Part shown: positions 1 through 10,167 of the stretch, piece by piece
How the letters are laid out: every line of letters starts with the position of its first letter
Position numbering within the stretch: position 1 is the stretch's first letter
Assembly (NCBI GenBank): GCA_037834085.1
Contig: JBBMKC010211704.1
Coordinates: forward strand, 1 to 34,990
DNA from: Bipalium vagum
Taxonomy: Eukaryota; Platyhelminthes; Tricladida; Geoplanidae
Direction: 5' to 3'
DNA length: 34,990 nt
Program-made: the position numbers and the translations under genes
The notes under the pieces: model-generated
Told to the model about the DNA's origin: nothing
The model's input: the letters and a program-made list of their open reading frames with translations, nothing else
Databases searched by the model: none

Positions 1-480
1 TAATATTTGGTATTATATGTAACTTTTTTATAAGTCAAATGTAAAGTGTTCAATAAATTTGAAAAGGACTATAGATAGATAATTTAAACAAAATGTAATG
101 TATTTATAATAAATAATAAAATAAAGTCTGAAGAACTAATCAATGATAAAAAATAAATCATTAATGTTTATTAATTCAAATAAAAATGGATTATTAAAGA
201 AAACAATGGCTAGTATTGATTAAAAGTTCAAGTCTTGTTTTCTATGTGGGCACTAGAGCACATGAACAGACTGGTAAGATTGAAAAATATTCAAGAAAAA
301 TTATAATATTAAAATCAATAATCACAAATATATTTTGAGAACGAAACCAAAAATGAATGTAATCCCAATACCTTCCTTTTTATGGTTTCTAAACATTAAT
401 TAAAAACGTTTTTATCGTTCTTCCAAATCTTTATCTCTTTGGAACAATGCACTAAAAAAGGTACTTTAAAAATATGATAC
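1..480. other. AT-rich stretch, no gene seen
   Basis: I see only AT-rich DNA with frequent stops in all frames. The mariner relic that follows probably begins near 490, and no terminal repeat could be placed in this stretch. Confidence 0.5.
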
Positions 481-489
481 ATTAATTTT

Positions 490-1012
490 AAACACTGGAA
501 GGAATTGTTTGGATCAAGATCAGCAGCCAAACCCGTTGATTAGATCTGATATATTTCCCTGAAAACAGTGCCTATTGCCCAGAGAGACCAAAAGGGGGTT
601 ATTCATTATGTATTGATTAAAAGAAACTTAACAATAACTTTCGTCCACCACTTCATTGGTTAGAAATTCCAATTTCTGAGAAACATCCTGAGCCTTTGCA
701 TCAAGGGACTCTATACCATGACAATGGTCGATCACATTCTGGTAATCCGACAAAATAATTCATTGACGAACTCGGTTTTGAGATTCTACCTCATCTGGCA
801 TTTTCACGTGATCTAGCTTGCAAGGGTTTTCATCTCTTCCGATCTTTATCGAACGGCATGCACATAATTTCGTTTGAAGATAGCGTACACTTGCAAAATT
901 GGTTCCAGAATTGTTTTTCATCAACACCTAGAGGTCTTTTCAAACAAAGAATACAAATGCTATGTGATCGGCGGGAGGAAGTAATAAACTATGGAGGACA
1001 ATATATAATTGA
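490..1012 (+). mobile_element. mariner transposase relic, C-terminal half
   Basis: The plus strand reads as the second half of a mariner transposase. Pieces in order are a degraded WWD-type strand region (about 490-600), YHDNGRSH at about 715-740 (second catalytic Asp; mariners usually have HDNARPH), LGFEILPHLAFSRDLA at about 770-820 (the LPHPPYSPDLAPSDYHLF block with the third Asp), HLFRSLSNGM, then FKQRIQML and YGGQYI near 940-1010 (the GIxxLPxRWxxxxxxxGQYF tail). Stops and at least one frame change interrupt it, so it cannot encode a transposase. The N-terminal DNA-binding half and both terminal repeats were not found. Confidence 0.8.
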
Positions 1013-1139
1013 CCAATTAGGTTTCTTCTTCAAATGTATGTATCTTTTTTTCATCTTATCGCAGACCAACAGGACTTGTGCATCAGCCCAATAATATGCA
1101 GTCATAAAATCAATTAATATTGTCCCGTAACTCTTATTG

Positions 1140-2560
1140 AAAAGAAGGTAATACTATTGTAACAAGCACCATTCATTAGACTGGATTTTTCCCGAGAGTC
1201 GGACCAGATGTTTTTAAATATTAATGATCAATCAAAAGAGTATTAATAAAAACTTTAGAGTTTCTCTTTCATTGTTAAAGTTCTCTATTTTATGCACACC
1301 CTTTGAGCACAGCTCGCGACTGCCAAAAGAACTCTTAGACTATTCCCAAGGCCAGAGGATAATATTTATAATGATGAATATAAAACAAGAACGTGTGTTT
1401 GTCTTGCACTGCTAACAGTTGGGACCCAGTAAGTGGGTGCATTGATCTCGATTTTATTTTTAATGATAGGAAGAAATTTAAAGAAAAACTCATTATATAC
1501 GATGGGATAGTAAGAAAATGGGAAACTTATTGAATATTTTTGAGTTAGCACCAACTTTCGCAAATTTTTTCCCAGGAATTAGAACAAAAGCCAACAGAGA
1601 GAAGGTCATATTAATTTTCCTACTATATAAAATATAAATAAAAATGGAAATATCGATTTTTGATCAGCTCCATTATGAAAATGCACACACGTTATATAAA
1701 GGTGCTACAAATATTGACCAATCAAAACGGTTCTACATGTAATTGAGGAAGAGATGAATGCATATTTCATTATTTCAGAAAATCATAAAGCGCTCAGAAG
1801 GAATGACGAAAGGAATAACGAATCCAATTCTGATCCTCACCGCCAGCACCATTTTCACCACAGCCATCTCAAGTCTTTGCAAGCTAATATATGCATCAGA
1901 CTTTCGTTGACATCACTAATAATAATGATACTGATAAAGAAAGCAAGTTCTAAAGAAACCATTTAATGTCGTAGCCCAGGTATTGCAATCGATAAAGATT
2001 CGGCCTTTGTTTTATCCTTAAATTATAGAAAAATAAATATGCCAGACCAATAGCGCATTTTTCGTCATTGATAATCTGAACGATCTTTCATCTTTAGGCT
2101 CAGGTCAATGGGAAAACATTTATATTGACATTTCCTTTCCAACAGAATTTGAATTCCAGAATTATGATATGATGAAGAATGAGGTTTTGAACTTCACTTT
2201 GGTTCTGAAATATCCTATTGGTCAAAAACGCATACATATGCTTGAAAAAAAGCTCCGTTAAATAACCTGCATGAGGTTAAACTTCGTAGTCCAGACCATG
2301 TGCTGTTAATTTCTTGCATTTTCGAGGGGCAAAATAGGCCCCTTTCCATTCACACGCGCTGGTTGATCTTCAAGAAATCCCCAGTGTACTACGTCAATTT
2401 TGTTGCCAAATCACTGACTTGCGATCGATTCACCATGTGTTAAAATGTTCTAGTGAATTAATTCAGCTACACCAATACCACCCTGACCATGTATACTAAA
2501 TCAATGTTTTCGAGGTGACTCTTGGAAAAGGTCTGCCACTAATTAATAATTTTATGGCCC
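1140..2560 (+). pseudogene. decayed coding-like block of unknown origin
   Basis: This stretch is less AT-rich than its surroundings and reads on the plus strand as several protein-like segments in more than one frame, so it is broken. Examples are WDPVSGCIDLDFIFND near 1425-1475, QWENIYIDISFPTEFEF near 2107-2160 (within an open run of about 75 codons), and RSPDHVLLISCIFEGQNRP followed by a WLIFKKSPVYYVNF segment near 2290-2410. A hydrophobic stretch is readable near 1830-1890. I do not recognise the family. It could be a dead host gene, part of a large mobile element, or an old virus-derived insertion. The segment compositions look protein-like, but this is a judgement by eye. It follows a mariner relic. 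Confidence 0.4.
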
Positions 2561-2642
2561 GGGGTTCATAACGAAACAAAGTTTTCATTGCACGTTTTTG
2601 TTGCAATGAAAAATATAAATAACCCGAATTTCAGAATAATAA

Positions 2643-2661
2643 TATTATTATTATTATTATT
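2643..2661. repeat. (ATT)n microsatellite
   Basis: A short run of perfect ATT repeats. A similar short TAA run lies at 3001-3028. Confidence 0.9.
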
Positions 2662-3080
2662 GTTTAAATATACACCATTGAAAGTTGCCATCAATTTTAT
2701 CAGAGATAAAAAGAGTCCTTGAAATTGAGGCCTGTAATTTAAGAAATAATTAAAGAATTTTCGAACTTCGGAATTCTCAGTAAATAAAGACTTGAGATAA
2801 TTAAGCGGTTTTCTTTCTCTTTAAAGAGAAATTACTTTTGCTCCTTTGTTAAGAAAATTCGTTACATTTTTTAATATTTCAAAATTTCTTTAGAACGTTT
2901 TTATTTTTTTATGGTTTTACTCAAGTTTCGTCACCGTGATTATTCAACGCTGATTGTGACTCTTTAACTGATCTATGCATTTTGTTTTACTAAACTCAAA
3001 GTAATAATGATAATAATAATAATAATATGTTAAATATTATATATAAAAGAAAGCTGAACATTTCCTTGACAATGAATATA

Positions 3081-3110
3081 CAGGGTGTTCTATAAATCCT
3101 CGGGGGAAGT
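3081..3110. repeat. possible isolated transposon terminus
   Basis: The sequence ACAGGGTGTTCTATAAATCC resembles the CAGGGTG-type ends of Tc1/mariner-superfamily elements, and the starts seen at 15953 and 21430 in this window. No transposase reading or matching inverted copy was found nearby, so it may be a solo end or the remains of a non-coding derivative. Confidence 0.35.
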
Positions 3111-3296
3111 AAACTTAAATATCTTTCATTAAATTCAATCGATTTAAATTTCTATTTATATAATATTATTATTTATATAATATTAACGTATGTAAGTCTA
3201 AGTTTTGTTTTAATATTTTAAAATTAGATTAAGCAAATGCCGCTTGATTTGAAGTTAAGAATCAAAATTGTACTTTTAATGTACTTTAAATTAATC

Positions 3297-3353
3297 GGAG
3301 ATACCGGAATTCTAACCCGGGACCTTCACACTGACCGCTGAGCTACATTCCCC
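3297..3353 (-). pseudogene. tRNA-Ala-like relic lacking the anticodon arm
   Basis: On the minus strand the sequence starts GGGGAATGTAGCTCAGCGG, which matches a tRNA acceptor strand, D-arm and A-box (TAGCTCAGCGG). It ends with AAGGTCCCGGGTT, AGAATTCC and GGTATCTCC, which match a T-arm and B-box and the 3' acceptor strand. The acceptor ends pair with a G-U at the third pair, the known mark of tRNA-Ala. At 57 nt it is about 15 nt short: the anticodon arm is missing. There are also extra bases in the acceptor strand and the T-loop. It is therefore a pseudogene or the head of a tRNA-derived SINE rather than a working tRNA. Confidence 0.65.
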
Positions 3354-3881
3354 GACTAATTTTCGATGTATCTCACAATCATATTTGACAATCAGCTAAA
3401 AATGAATTCAACCTTGACACTAAAATGATTGACATTATTCATACTTTTAATTGATTTATACATTAGGAAAATTGATTGAACTTTGATGAGGTTACAACCG
3501 TGGTAAAACAACAATCCTTTTATATTCACACCTGAATAAAAATTACAATTTATCCCTTGCCTTTATTTGTTTTTTTTTCACCAAACATTTTAATTGGTAA
3601 AATCTTTTTAATAAGTTCCAGTCATGCTTTTTTGATGAACAAATTGCATCACTTAATCCCAATTTTCTTTATAATAAAACTTAAACAATTATCTGCTTAA
3701 GCAAATATTTTAAGGAACATTTTTCAAACTTTATAACAGATTTTTTGTCTCAGCATCATAACCATTTATTGATTATCCTTAGGTGTACAAATAAGTAATC
3801 CAAATCTGTAAATATATTATATAACTAATACAGTTGTTTTAATATTTCAATCCACGATTAATATTTAAATCAATAATTAAT

Positions 3882-4196
3882 ATGGCATCACGTTTTCAAG
3901 AAGATCAATCAGAAATTTCAAAAATATTCGGTCCAGCATTGTCGAACATGAGAACAGACAAGGTACGTATAATATATAATGAATTTTGTTGTATACAAAA
4001 GGTACACACATCTTCGCCACTGCACTCCTTGCGAATTTCACCAAATGAAAGTGAAACAGCAGCCTATAAATCTATTTGTTCTCTTCTTGGTAAAGATGTC
4101 ATGTCGTATATATATTTTACACAGGGGAAATACAAATATTGTTTAACTGAGGGTTATCTGGTTAATAATAAGAATTTCAACAAAAAGAAAAAATAA
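3882..4196 (+). CDS. small ORF, weakly profilin-like, probably incomplete
   Basis: An ATG at 3882 opens a 104-codon ORF starting MASRFQEDQSEISKIFGPAL, with a more balanced composition than the surrounding DNA up to about 4150. Its end is Lys-rich and AT-rich, which suggests that translation really leaves through an intron before the stop. Candidate donors are AAG|GTACGT at 3962/3963 and CTTG|GTAAAG at 4089/4090, and both are inside the ORF. The middle (SSPLHSLRISPNESE) and the later IYFTQGKYKYCL recall the order of a profilin-4 protein (ASPGF..TPSD, then LYFKGKDYRC), but the match is weak. A possible C-terminal exon lies near 5147. Another reading is an unrelated short arthropod protein. That it is coding is fairly likely; the family is uncertain. 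Confidence 0.45.
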   Translation: MASRFQEDQSEISKIFGPALSNMRTDKVRIIYNEFCCIQKVHTSSPLHSLRISPNESETAAYKSICSLLGKDVMSYIYFTQGKYKYCLTEGYLVNNKNFNKKKK

Positions 4197-5130
4197 TTTC
4201 AAAAAAAAGAAAAAATAATAATAAATAATTTTTCCCATTTCCAAATTAAAATCTTACTAAAATTTATTAATTAACAATATCAAAGGAACGCACTGTGAGA
4301 GGAAAGGTAGATTAAATCTTATTTTATTTACCTGGAGTAAATATTTTTTAGTATAATAAAAAAATTATTGATTATTTTTGGTAGATTTACCATTTTAAAA
4401 CCAAATGCCGTAATTTTGAATTAAAAATATCAGAGCAAAAATTTATTTATATTTTGAAAATATATAATATTTTAAAATTTATCAAAACATTTTTGAAAAC
4501 TTAATTCTGCTAACAATGGGCTCACCGTTTTAATAGAAACAATTAATAAAGACTCGTTAATATTTTTATTTGTTTTAATGAAGTTAAGGTTCTCACTATT
4601 CGCTTGGATTAAAACAATTTAACAAATTATTGATATCATAATTTATTTGATCAAAACCGACCACCCAACTCAGTCTCGTTGACTGAAATATATATAGAAA
4701 AGTAGAAAATCTGATTCAATGAAAACTACAATAAATTCAATGATTACTTTGATTAAAATTTTCTGAGATTTATCTTTTTTTATAAAAAGAATAATAATCG
4801 ATTATTATTATTATTATTATTATTATTACATAATAAAATTATTTAATTTTATATTATGATTTGGATAAATTAAAACAAACTTAGTGAACTAACAGGAGAA
4901 AATTTCAAATTCAAACCTGGAAATTAATTATAAAATATTTGTTTTGTTACATGGAACTAAAATAATCTTTATATTATTAATATTAATATTAATATTAACA
5001 TTATTATTATTTTGAAATTTTGGAAATTTGTAATGGTTGAAAATTTTTTGTTCAGTTAAACAAATTTTTTTAAAAAATTCAAATGTAAGAGTATTATGAT
5101 ATTTTTCTATTACCAAAACAATTATGATAC
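4197..5130. other. AT-rich, non-coding by eye
   Basis: No gene is readable. It contains an ATT microsatellite at 4801-4828 and a degenerate AAT/ATT stretch at 4969-5010. If the ORF at 3882 continues at 5147, this is its intron. Confidence 0.4.
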
Positions 5131-5146
5131 GATTTAAGTTTACAAG

Positions 5147-5350
5147 GTGCAACTTTATTTCAATGAGGGTACTTTCTCTCTCTTTATTTTCTTTATGAGA
5201 CTTATTCAGAATGTGGGAATTGTTGAGCATTCAAAATCCATTGAACAAAAAAGAAATATAAATGGAAAACCCACAATAAGAGGAAATGTACCAAAATTAA
5301 GATATAATATTATTAACGATTTTATAAAATTATTGTCATGTAACAATTAG
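5147..5350 (+). CDS. candidate last exon, doubtful
   Basis: An open frame of 67 codons begins with VQLYFNEGTFSLFIFFMRL and ends at a TAG. It follows the possible acceptors TTTAAG and ACAAG. YFNEGTFSLFIFF loosely resembles the last strand of profilins (for example ATYTEGMYPSVCVE in profilin-4), so it could be the end of the gene starting at 3882. The second half of the frame looks less protein-like. The opposite strand is also open here for about 100 codons, so chance openness in AT-rich DNA is a serious alternative. Confidence 0.2.
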   Translation: MQLYFNEGTFSLFIFFMRLIQNVGIVEHSKSIEQKRNINGKPTIRGNVPKLRYNIINDFIKLLSCNN

Positions 5351-5499
5351 GTGAATTATATTTTATTTAAATGATATTCTTAGGAAGAAAGATTTTCACA
5401 AGCTTTGAATATTATAATAAAATCTGAAAATAATTATTTGACGTTATTGTGAAAGATTGTAGATAATTTACATTTTTTTTTCCTAATTTATTATTATTG

Positions 5500-5935
5500 A
5501 CATAATAATAATAATATTAATAATAATAAAATAAAAAATAATCATGAAAATACTAAAATAAATAATAATATAATAAAAATATTATAATAATAAAATAGTA
5601 AAAATACTAAAAAAAATAATAAAATAATAATAATAATAAATAATAAAATTAATAATAATAATAAAATTAATAAAAATATCATAATAATAATGAAATAAAT
5701 AATCATATAATAAAAATATGATAATAATAAAATAGTAAAAATATTAAACATAATAATAAAATGATAATAATAAATAATAAAATTAATAATAATAATATAA
5801 TTAATAATAATATAATAAAAATATTATAATAATAATAAAATTAATAATAATAAGATAAATAATAATATTATTATTATTATTAATAAAACTATTAATAATA
5901 ATATAAATAATAATAATAATAAGAAAAAAATTAAA
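5500..5935. repeat. AAT/AATA-rich low-complexity tract
   Basis: About 430 bp composed almost only of AAT, AATA and ATA units with AAAAT interruptions. Openness on the minus strand here is an effect of the repeat and is not taken as coding. Confidence 0.9.
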
Positions 5936-6450
5936 AATGTGGGAGAAAGTAAACACATTATTTACAAAGAGCAATTTTAGAAATATTTAAAAATATTTGA
6001 CTTGGTAATCATAATTTTATCGATATTGTTTAAACAATTACATAATTAATCCTTCACATTCAATCAATTATATTTATCTATTTTTACATATAAAATCGAA
6101 GACAAATGTGCATAGTTCAAGGCACTAATATTATCAATACACATTTATAGCACATAAATCTATTTGATAGCAAAAATAAAAATAATAGATTTTTTGTACT
6201 TATTCAAAGAAAATTTTCATTATGTTCTTTTTTATTCATGTACGAACAAAATATTTTTCTGTTATTTTATGAAAATTTATGACAAAAAAAACGTTACGAG
6301 AAATCAATTGTGAAATGAAAAATTTTTTCCGTTTTATTTTATTTAAATATCAAAAATAATCAATATTAGAAAGAAAAAAAATAAAAATGTTAAAAAATGT
6401 TATCATGAGTCCAAAAAAGTTTCAGTGAACCGCAAAGAATCAATAGTTCC
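5936..6450. other. AT-rich, no feature seen
   Basis: No convincing open frame, RNA gene or repeat could be read. Any missing downstream exon of the minus-strand profilin-like gene could lie in or below this stretch, but I could not find one. Confidence 0.35.
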
Positions 6451-6860
6451 TTTTAAAAAATACAAGTGGTTGTGAAAAGCAACTTAATTATTGTTTAATA
6501 TGTTTAGGGTTGCATGGATAAGACATCTGTTGGAGAAATTAATGAATTACATTTCCCTGGAAACATGTCTTATAAGTCTCAGAAATTATATAATTTAAAA
6601 TGTAGAACCACAGACCATTTCACTTGAAGTGTACTGAAGAAAAATGCAGGTCTGGCACTTTGTGTTGGTTGTGTTTCATTAATTAATTCTCGACTTTTGC
6701 AATCATCGTAACGTTCTCTGGTAACTTAGACAGAAAGAAAATTAATCTTTTACTCTTATTTCATTGCCAAAAGCCATTAAACCATCTTATCGCCTGATGA
6801 TATTCATAAGTCACATTCTCACAATTGCTGTGTAAAATGTTATATATAGAACGTTATGAA
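6450..6860 (-). mobile_element. possible mariner N-terminal relic
   Basis: This region is less AT-rich than its surroundings. On the minus strand it reads NVTYEYHQAIRWFNGFWQ (about 6745-6815), then LPENVTMIAKVEN (about 6695-6735). The order resembles the mariner helix-turn-helix part (..RWFxxFxxG.., then xENVxKIxxLV..). The plus strand also has an open stretch at 6508-6627 after a good acceptor-like TATGTTTAG, so the assignment is uncertain. It lies directly downstream of the profilin-like gene's second exon and would sit in an intron if that gene continues. Confidence 0.3.
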
Positions 6861-7051
6861 AAATTGGATTAAAATCAATGAATGACAATTTTTGGCACAA
6901 AAAATTAAGTAGGAAGTATTTATAAAAGAAGTGCAACATATTTTTTTCATGTTTTATTTATTTATTTTTATATTTGAGAAGTACTTTTCATTCATTGGAT
7001 AGATCCAAAACACGATAACTTGAAAGAATATATTGATTATAAAAATGAATA

Positions 7052-7451
7052 TCATATAACCTGAAATCCATTTATTACTATCTCCATTTGTTCTATCGAA
7101 GGGGTATAATTTGAAGGGTTACACACCAGTATTGTTCCTGCTTCACTATTACATATAACACAACAGTCAATTAATTTCGTTCCGATTATGCTGTTGGCAA
7201 CAATTCTATTCAACACTTCACTATTGGCGCAACTGTCGAACTAAAAGTAACAAAAAAAACGTAAACGTATTTGAGTTAATCGTTAAAAAAAGATAATTTA
7301 CTTTGACTGTGCCAGTGACGTTCTCATTTTTTTCCATAGTGAATTTAGGTTCTTTTGGAGTTTTGCGTTGAAAAAATTTAAAAAATGAATTTTTAAAAAA
7401 ACTTGGTTTTTTTATATTCTGATTTTCATCTGCTCTGTTAGAATTTTCCAT
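7052..7451 (-). CDS. profilin-like (profilin-4-type) protein, two exons seen
   Basis: Minus-strand gene. Exon 1 (7451-7302) starts at ATG MENSNRADENQNIKK and encodes 50 polar, Lys-rich residues. A 61-bp intron (7301-7241) runs from GTAAAT to TTACTTTTAG, and exon 2 (7240-7061) continues in phase 0. Exon 2 contains LNRIVANSIIGTKLID, then CCVICNSEAGTILVCNPS, NYTPSIEQMEIVINGF. This follows the profilin N-terminal half in order, and closely recalls profilin-4 (LLxDTLLGTKHVDSAALI .. ASPGFNVTPSD .. LVNGF). Profilins bind actin, polyproline and phosphoinositides; profilin-4 is linked to germ cells in vertebrates. Reading on past 7061 gives two codons and a stop at 7054-7052, about 112 residues in all. 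CAG|GTTATA at 7061 could instead be a donor to a missing exon with the C-terminal half. The 50-residue N-terminal extension is unusual for the family. Confidence 0.6.
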
Positions 7452-7967
7452 ATTCACCAAAAATAATTTATAAGCACAGAAAAACAACAAATAATCAATG
7501 CACAAACGTCCAATATTTATAGACGTTGGATAATACTTGTATTATGGATTTTCTTTCACTAAATTATCTTTATACTAAAGTTTTGATAATCATGAAATTA
7601 AATATCTCAATAATGATCATTAAATAATAATAATAATAGATAAATCAATTTTAGGAAAGAATATTTTTTAATGAAAATCAATATTAAAAAAATTTTTTTA
7701 CAAGAAAATGTTAATTTAAAGGAAAATTCGCAAGTTTTCCTTAATTTCTTTAAAAGTTTTCTTGAATAAAATAAAAACGCGTTTGTTTTATTAATTAAAT
7801 TTTGTAGTTCAAATTTAGCTAAATAAATTTATTGATTTAATTTTTGAATAATTGTAAATCACTCCTGAAAATCGATATTTGATATTGAATTTACATATTT
7901 CTTAATACAAATGACTATTATGATAACTAATGATCTTTGATTTTTGCAATTAATCTGGAAAAAATTT
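7452..7967. promoter_or_regulatory. divergent intergenic gap, possible shared promoter region
   Basis: About 0.5 kb separates the minus-strand start codon at 7451 from the first ATG of the plus-strand coding exon at 7968. The spacing allows a bidirectional promoter if 7968 is a true start. No TATA box or other element stands out in the AT-rich sequence, so this rests on layout alone. Confidence 0.2.
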
Positions 7968-8400
7968 ATGAATTACTCCAAACATCCACAATGTACGTTC
8001 TGTACAGAAATGTCCAATTATATCAACACTAATCAGCGAGATTTATCATTTTATCAAGTAAAATCGTATGGAAGTCACCATGACAGATCGTTTCTTCTCT
8101 GTTATGTTATGACGAACAAAAACAACCATGAAAATTACATTACCTATTGCAACTTGCTAAACCGATATCCAGTGGAAGATGATCCTCAATATGTGGAAAT
8201 TGTCGATGCCAATCTCAACCAGGGACAATTGTCGTACTCTTTTCCACAGAACCATTGCGGATCTCAATATAACAACGATTTTTCGAACTTAAGTAAAATC
8301 GATAAAAGCGATAGAGAACGAGGAATTATCATTTGTACGTGCAACGACTTTGTTAACAGTAATTTCCGAACCAGAAACGTTTTTGAGAGTCAGCCGAAGG
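7968..8400 (+). CDS. long cysteine-containing coding exon, unidentified
   Basis: The frame is open from 7941, after a TGA at 7938, to a TGA at 8445, and has clearly protein-like composition. It contains an ATG at 7968 (MNYSKHPQCTFCTEM), followed by about 140 residues with CTFC, LLCYVMTNKNNHENYITYC, NHCGSQYN and IIICTCNDFVNSNF. The likely donor is CCGAAGG|GTAAATG at 8400/8401 (phase 1). The start could instead be an acceptor, CTGTACAG at 8007, also phase 1. The cysteine pattern (CYxxT..C, then CxC..N.NF) faintly recalls the ectodomain of activin/BMP type II receptors (CYxxW..GC..CCC..CN), but key cysteines are missing and no kinase exon was seen. The phase would also allow joining to the MARCH exon at 21074, which is speculative. 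I do not recognise the gene. Confidence 0.6.
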
Positions 8401-9080
8401 GTAAATGTTTGTTTATTGAGTGTTATTCATTGTATCGATTATTTTGAAAAATCATATTTTATTGATCTGATTTTTATTGATTAGCAAAAGGAGATCAAGT
8501 CTGCTTGATTTTATAATAAAATAAAAAATCTTTAAAAATTACTCCTAAGAATCAGATCTAGGGTCTGATATAATAATTTTTGTTAATGGTGTGAAACATC
8601 CGAGATGAATACTGTCCTGTGGAATCTAAGATTTCCTTGATAAGGTTGTTTAGCAAACGTAGAGTTTGCAAATTTACTTAAGATATTAAAGAATATGGTA
8701 AGCCAAAGATGACTAGAGATGGACCTTAAGATCAATGGTTTCTTAATATTAATCAATATTGAGAGAATTATTTGTGAAAAGATCTGTGGTCATAAAATAA
8801 TAATTGATAATAATAAAATAATAACTAATATTATAAATTAATAATAAAATAATAACAAAATACTCCAAGACGAAATCATGTTTACAATTTTAATTTTATT
8901 CCCAGGATCCCTAAAAGAAATAATATGATTATTTCTGTTAGATTTTTAGGTCATTTTTTCCTAAACCTTATGAAAGTGATGGAACCTGGAACGTTATTTG
9001 TTTGAAATCTTATTGATGTTTAACATTTGTTGGTTGTTTCGCTGAAAAGTCATTTAAGCTTCTTTCAAGAGTTTTCCAAT
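8401..9080. other. AT-rich, no gene seen
   Basis: No convincing exon or repeat is readable, apart from short AATA-rich runs near 8796-8870. If the exon ending at 8400 continues downstream, this is intron. Confidence 0.35.
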
Positions 9081-9120
9081 TTTAATCCCCAGAATTTCTG
9101 AGGAGACCCCAACATATTAA

Positions 9121-9309
9121 TCCAGTCGTGTCGTGTATTGGGAAGAGGACCGGTGGATTGAAACGTTGAGATTGGGTTGTGAAAAATTATTTTTGGTGGA
9201 CAGAGACATGTGTGATGTAGCATTGTCTAATGGAAAATCAGTACTCAGTTTTGTTTGTCACTTTGTCCTGATATTAAAAACAGGAAGCATTTATGTATCA
9301 ATCTATTAG
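9121..9309 (+). other. coding-like block, strand uncertain
   Basis: After a TAA, the plus strand is open for 62 codons including YWEEDRWIETLRLGCEKLF and DRDMCDVALSNGKSVLSF. An acceptor-like CATATTAATCCAG lies at its start. The minus strand is also partly open and protein-like here. The block is less AT-rich than its neighbours, so it may be an exon or a relic of a mobile element. I recognise no family. Confidence 0.25.
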
Positions 9310-10160
9310 CAGCCTGTCCTCGATCCATGAAATGTATCAATCAATATTAATTAAAAAACTATTTATAATTAATTATTTTTTTTACTAAAACTAGGACACG
9401 TAATTTTCAAATTATTTGTTTTGCATGAATTGTGAAACTAAATATCTGACGTTTTTGGAACGGTTTTTCTAGACAATTTCTGAGTTTTAGACAGGATAAG
9501 CTCAAAATCCTTTCTGTGGTCACTAAATTTTTCACTTTTAATGAAGAAATTCGGTAGTTAATTTGAGACAGAGACATGAAAGAGATATGATATCCGTTTT
9601 ATATAAATTTCGGGTGTTTTTTGGTATATTTATAATTGGATACTTAAATCGTCACAAAAATTAAAGAATGATTTCTTTTTCCTACATTCCAAAACGGATT
9701 GTAAATATTTCGATACTCAGTAATCAAGTTTTCCATTTAAAAATCCGACTTTGCAGAGTTTTCTGTACTTTTAAGTCTCCAGCTGAAAGAGTTTGAATGA
9801 GCAAGCTCAATCATCGGAAACATTGAACTTCAGTCAATCTGAACTCGCTTAAGCCAGACTAAGTTTCTCGGCAACGGACGATTTGTATTAATTATCAACA
9901 AATTTAATATTGATAAATTATTGGATTTATATAAATCGAAAAATTATAATTTAATTGATCCAATCGAATTATTTATTCTGTAAATAATTAAAATAAACAA
10001 ATTCTAAAAATAAATTGAAAAATTTATCGATACTCACTCAATTTTCGAGAATTATTAATGCTTTCAATGTATAATTAGAGATTTTCTGTTTTATATATGA
10101 AAGGTTTCTCTGTTTCTATCAATGATTAGACGGGTATGGCACTGTTTCTTATTTTCTTTG
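9310..10160. other. AT-rich, no gene seen
   Basis: No open frame of note, RNA gene or repeat could be supported. Confidence 0.35.
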
Positions 10161-10167
10161 ATCTCAA

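Larger units (their letters stand above)
2700..3880. other. AT-rich intergenic stretch
   Basis: Apart from the tRNA relic at 3297-3353, the CAGGGTG-like end at 3081 and a short TAA run, I see no gene here. The region next to the gene at 3882 is AT-rich and may hold its promoter, but no clear element is readable. Confidence 0.4.

Noticed and set aside
1754-1966. His-rich 70-codon plus-strand ORF
   Set aside because: It lies within the decayed block at 1140-2560 and has no independent support as a gene.
5542-5751. Hydrophobic Ile/Leu-rich minus-strand ORF
   Set aside because: It is the translation of an AAT/AATA low-complexity tract.
6508-6627. Plus-strand exon candidate after a good TATGTTTAG acceptor (GCMDKTSVGEINELHF..)
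   Set aside because: Two plus-strand frames are open and the minus strand resembles a mariner N-terminus, so a chance reading within transposon remains is more likely. It is kept only as a remark in that feature.
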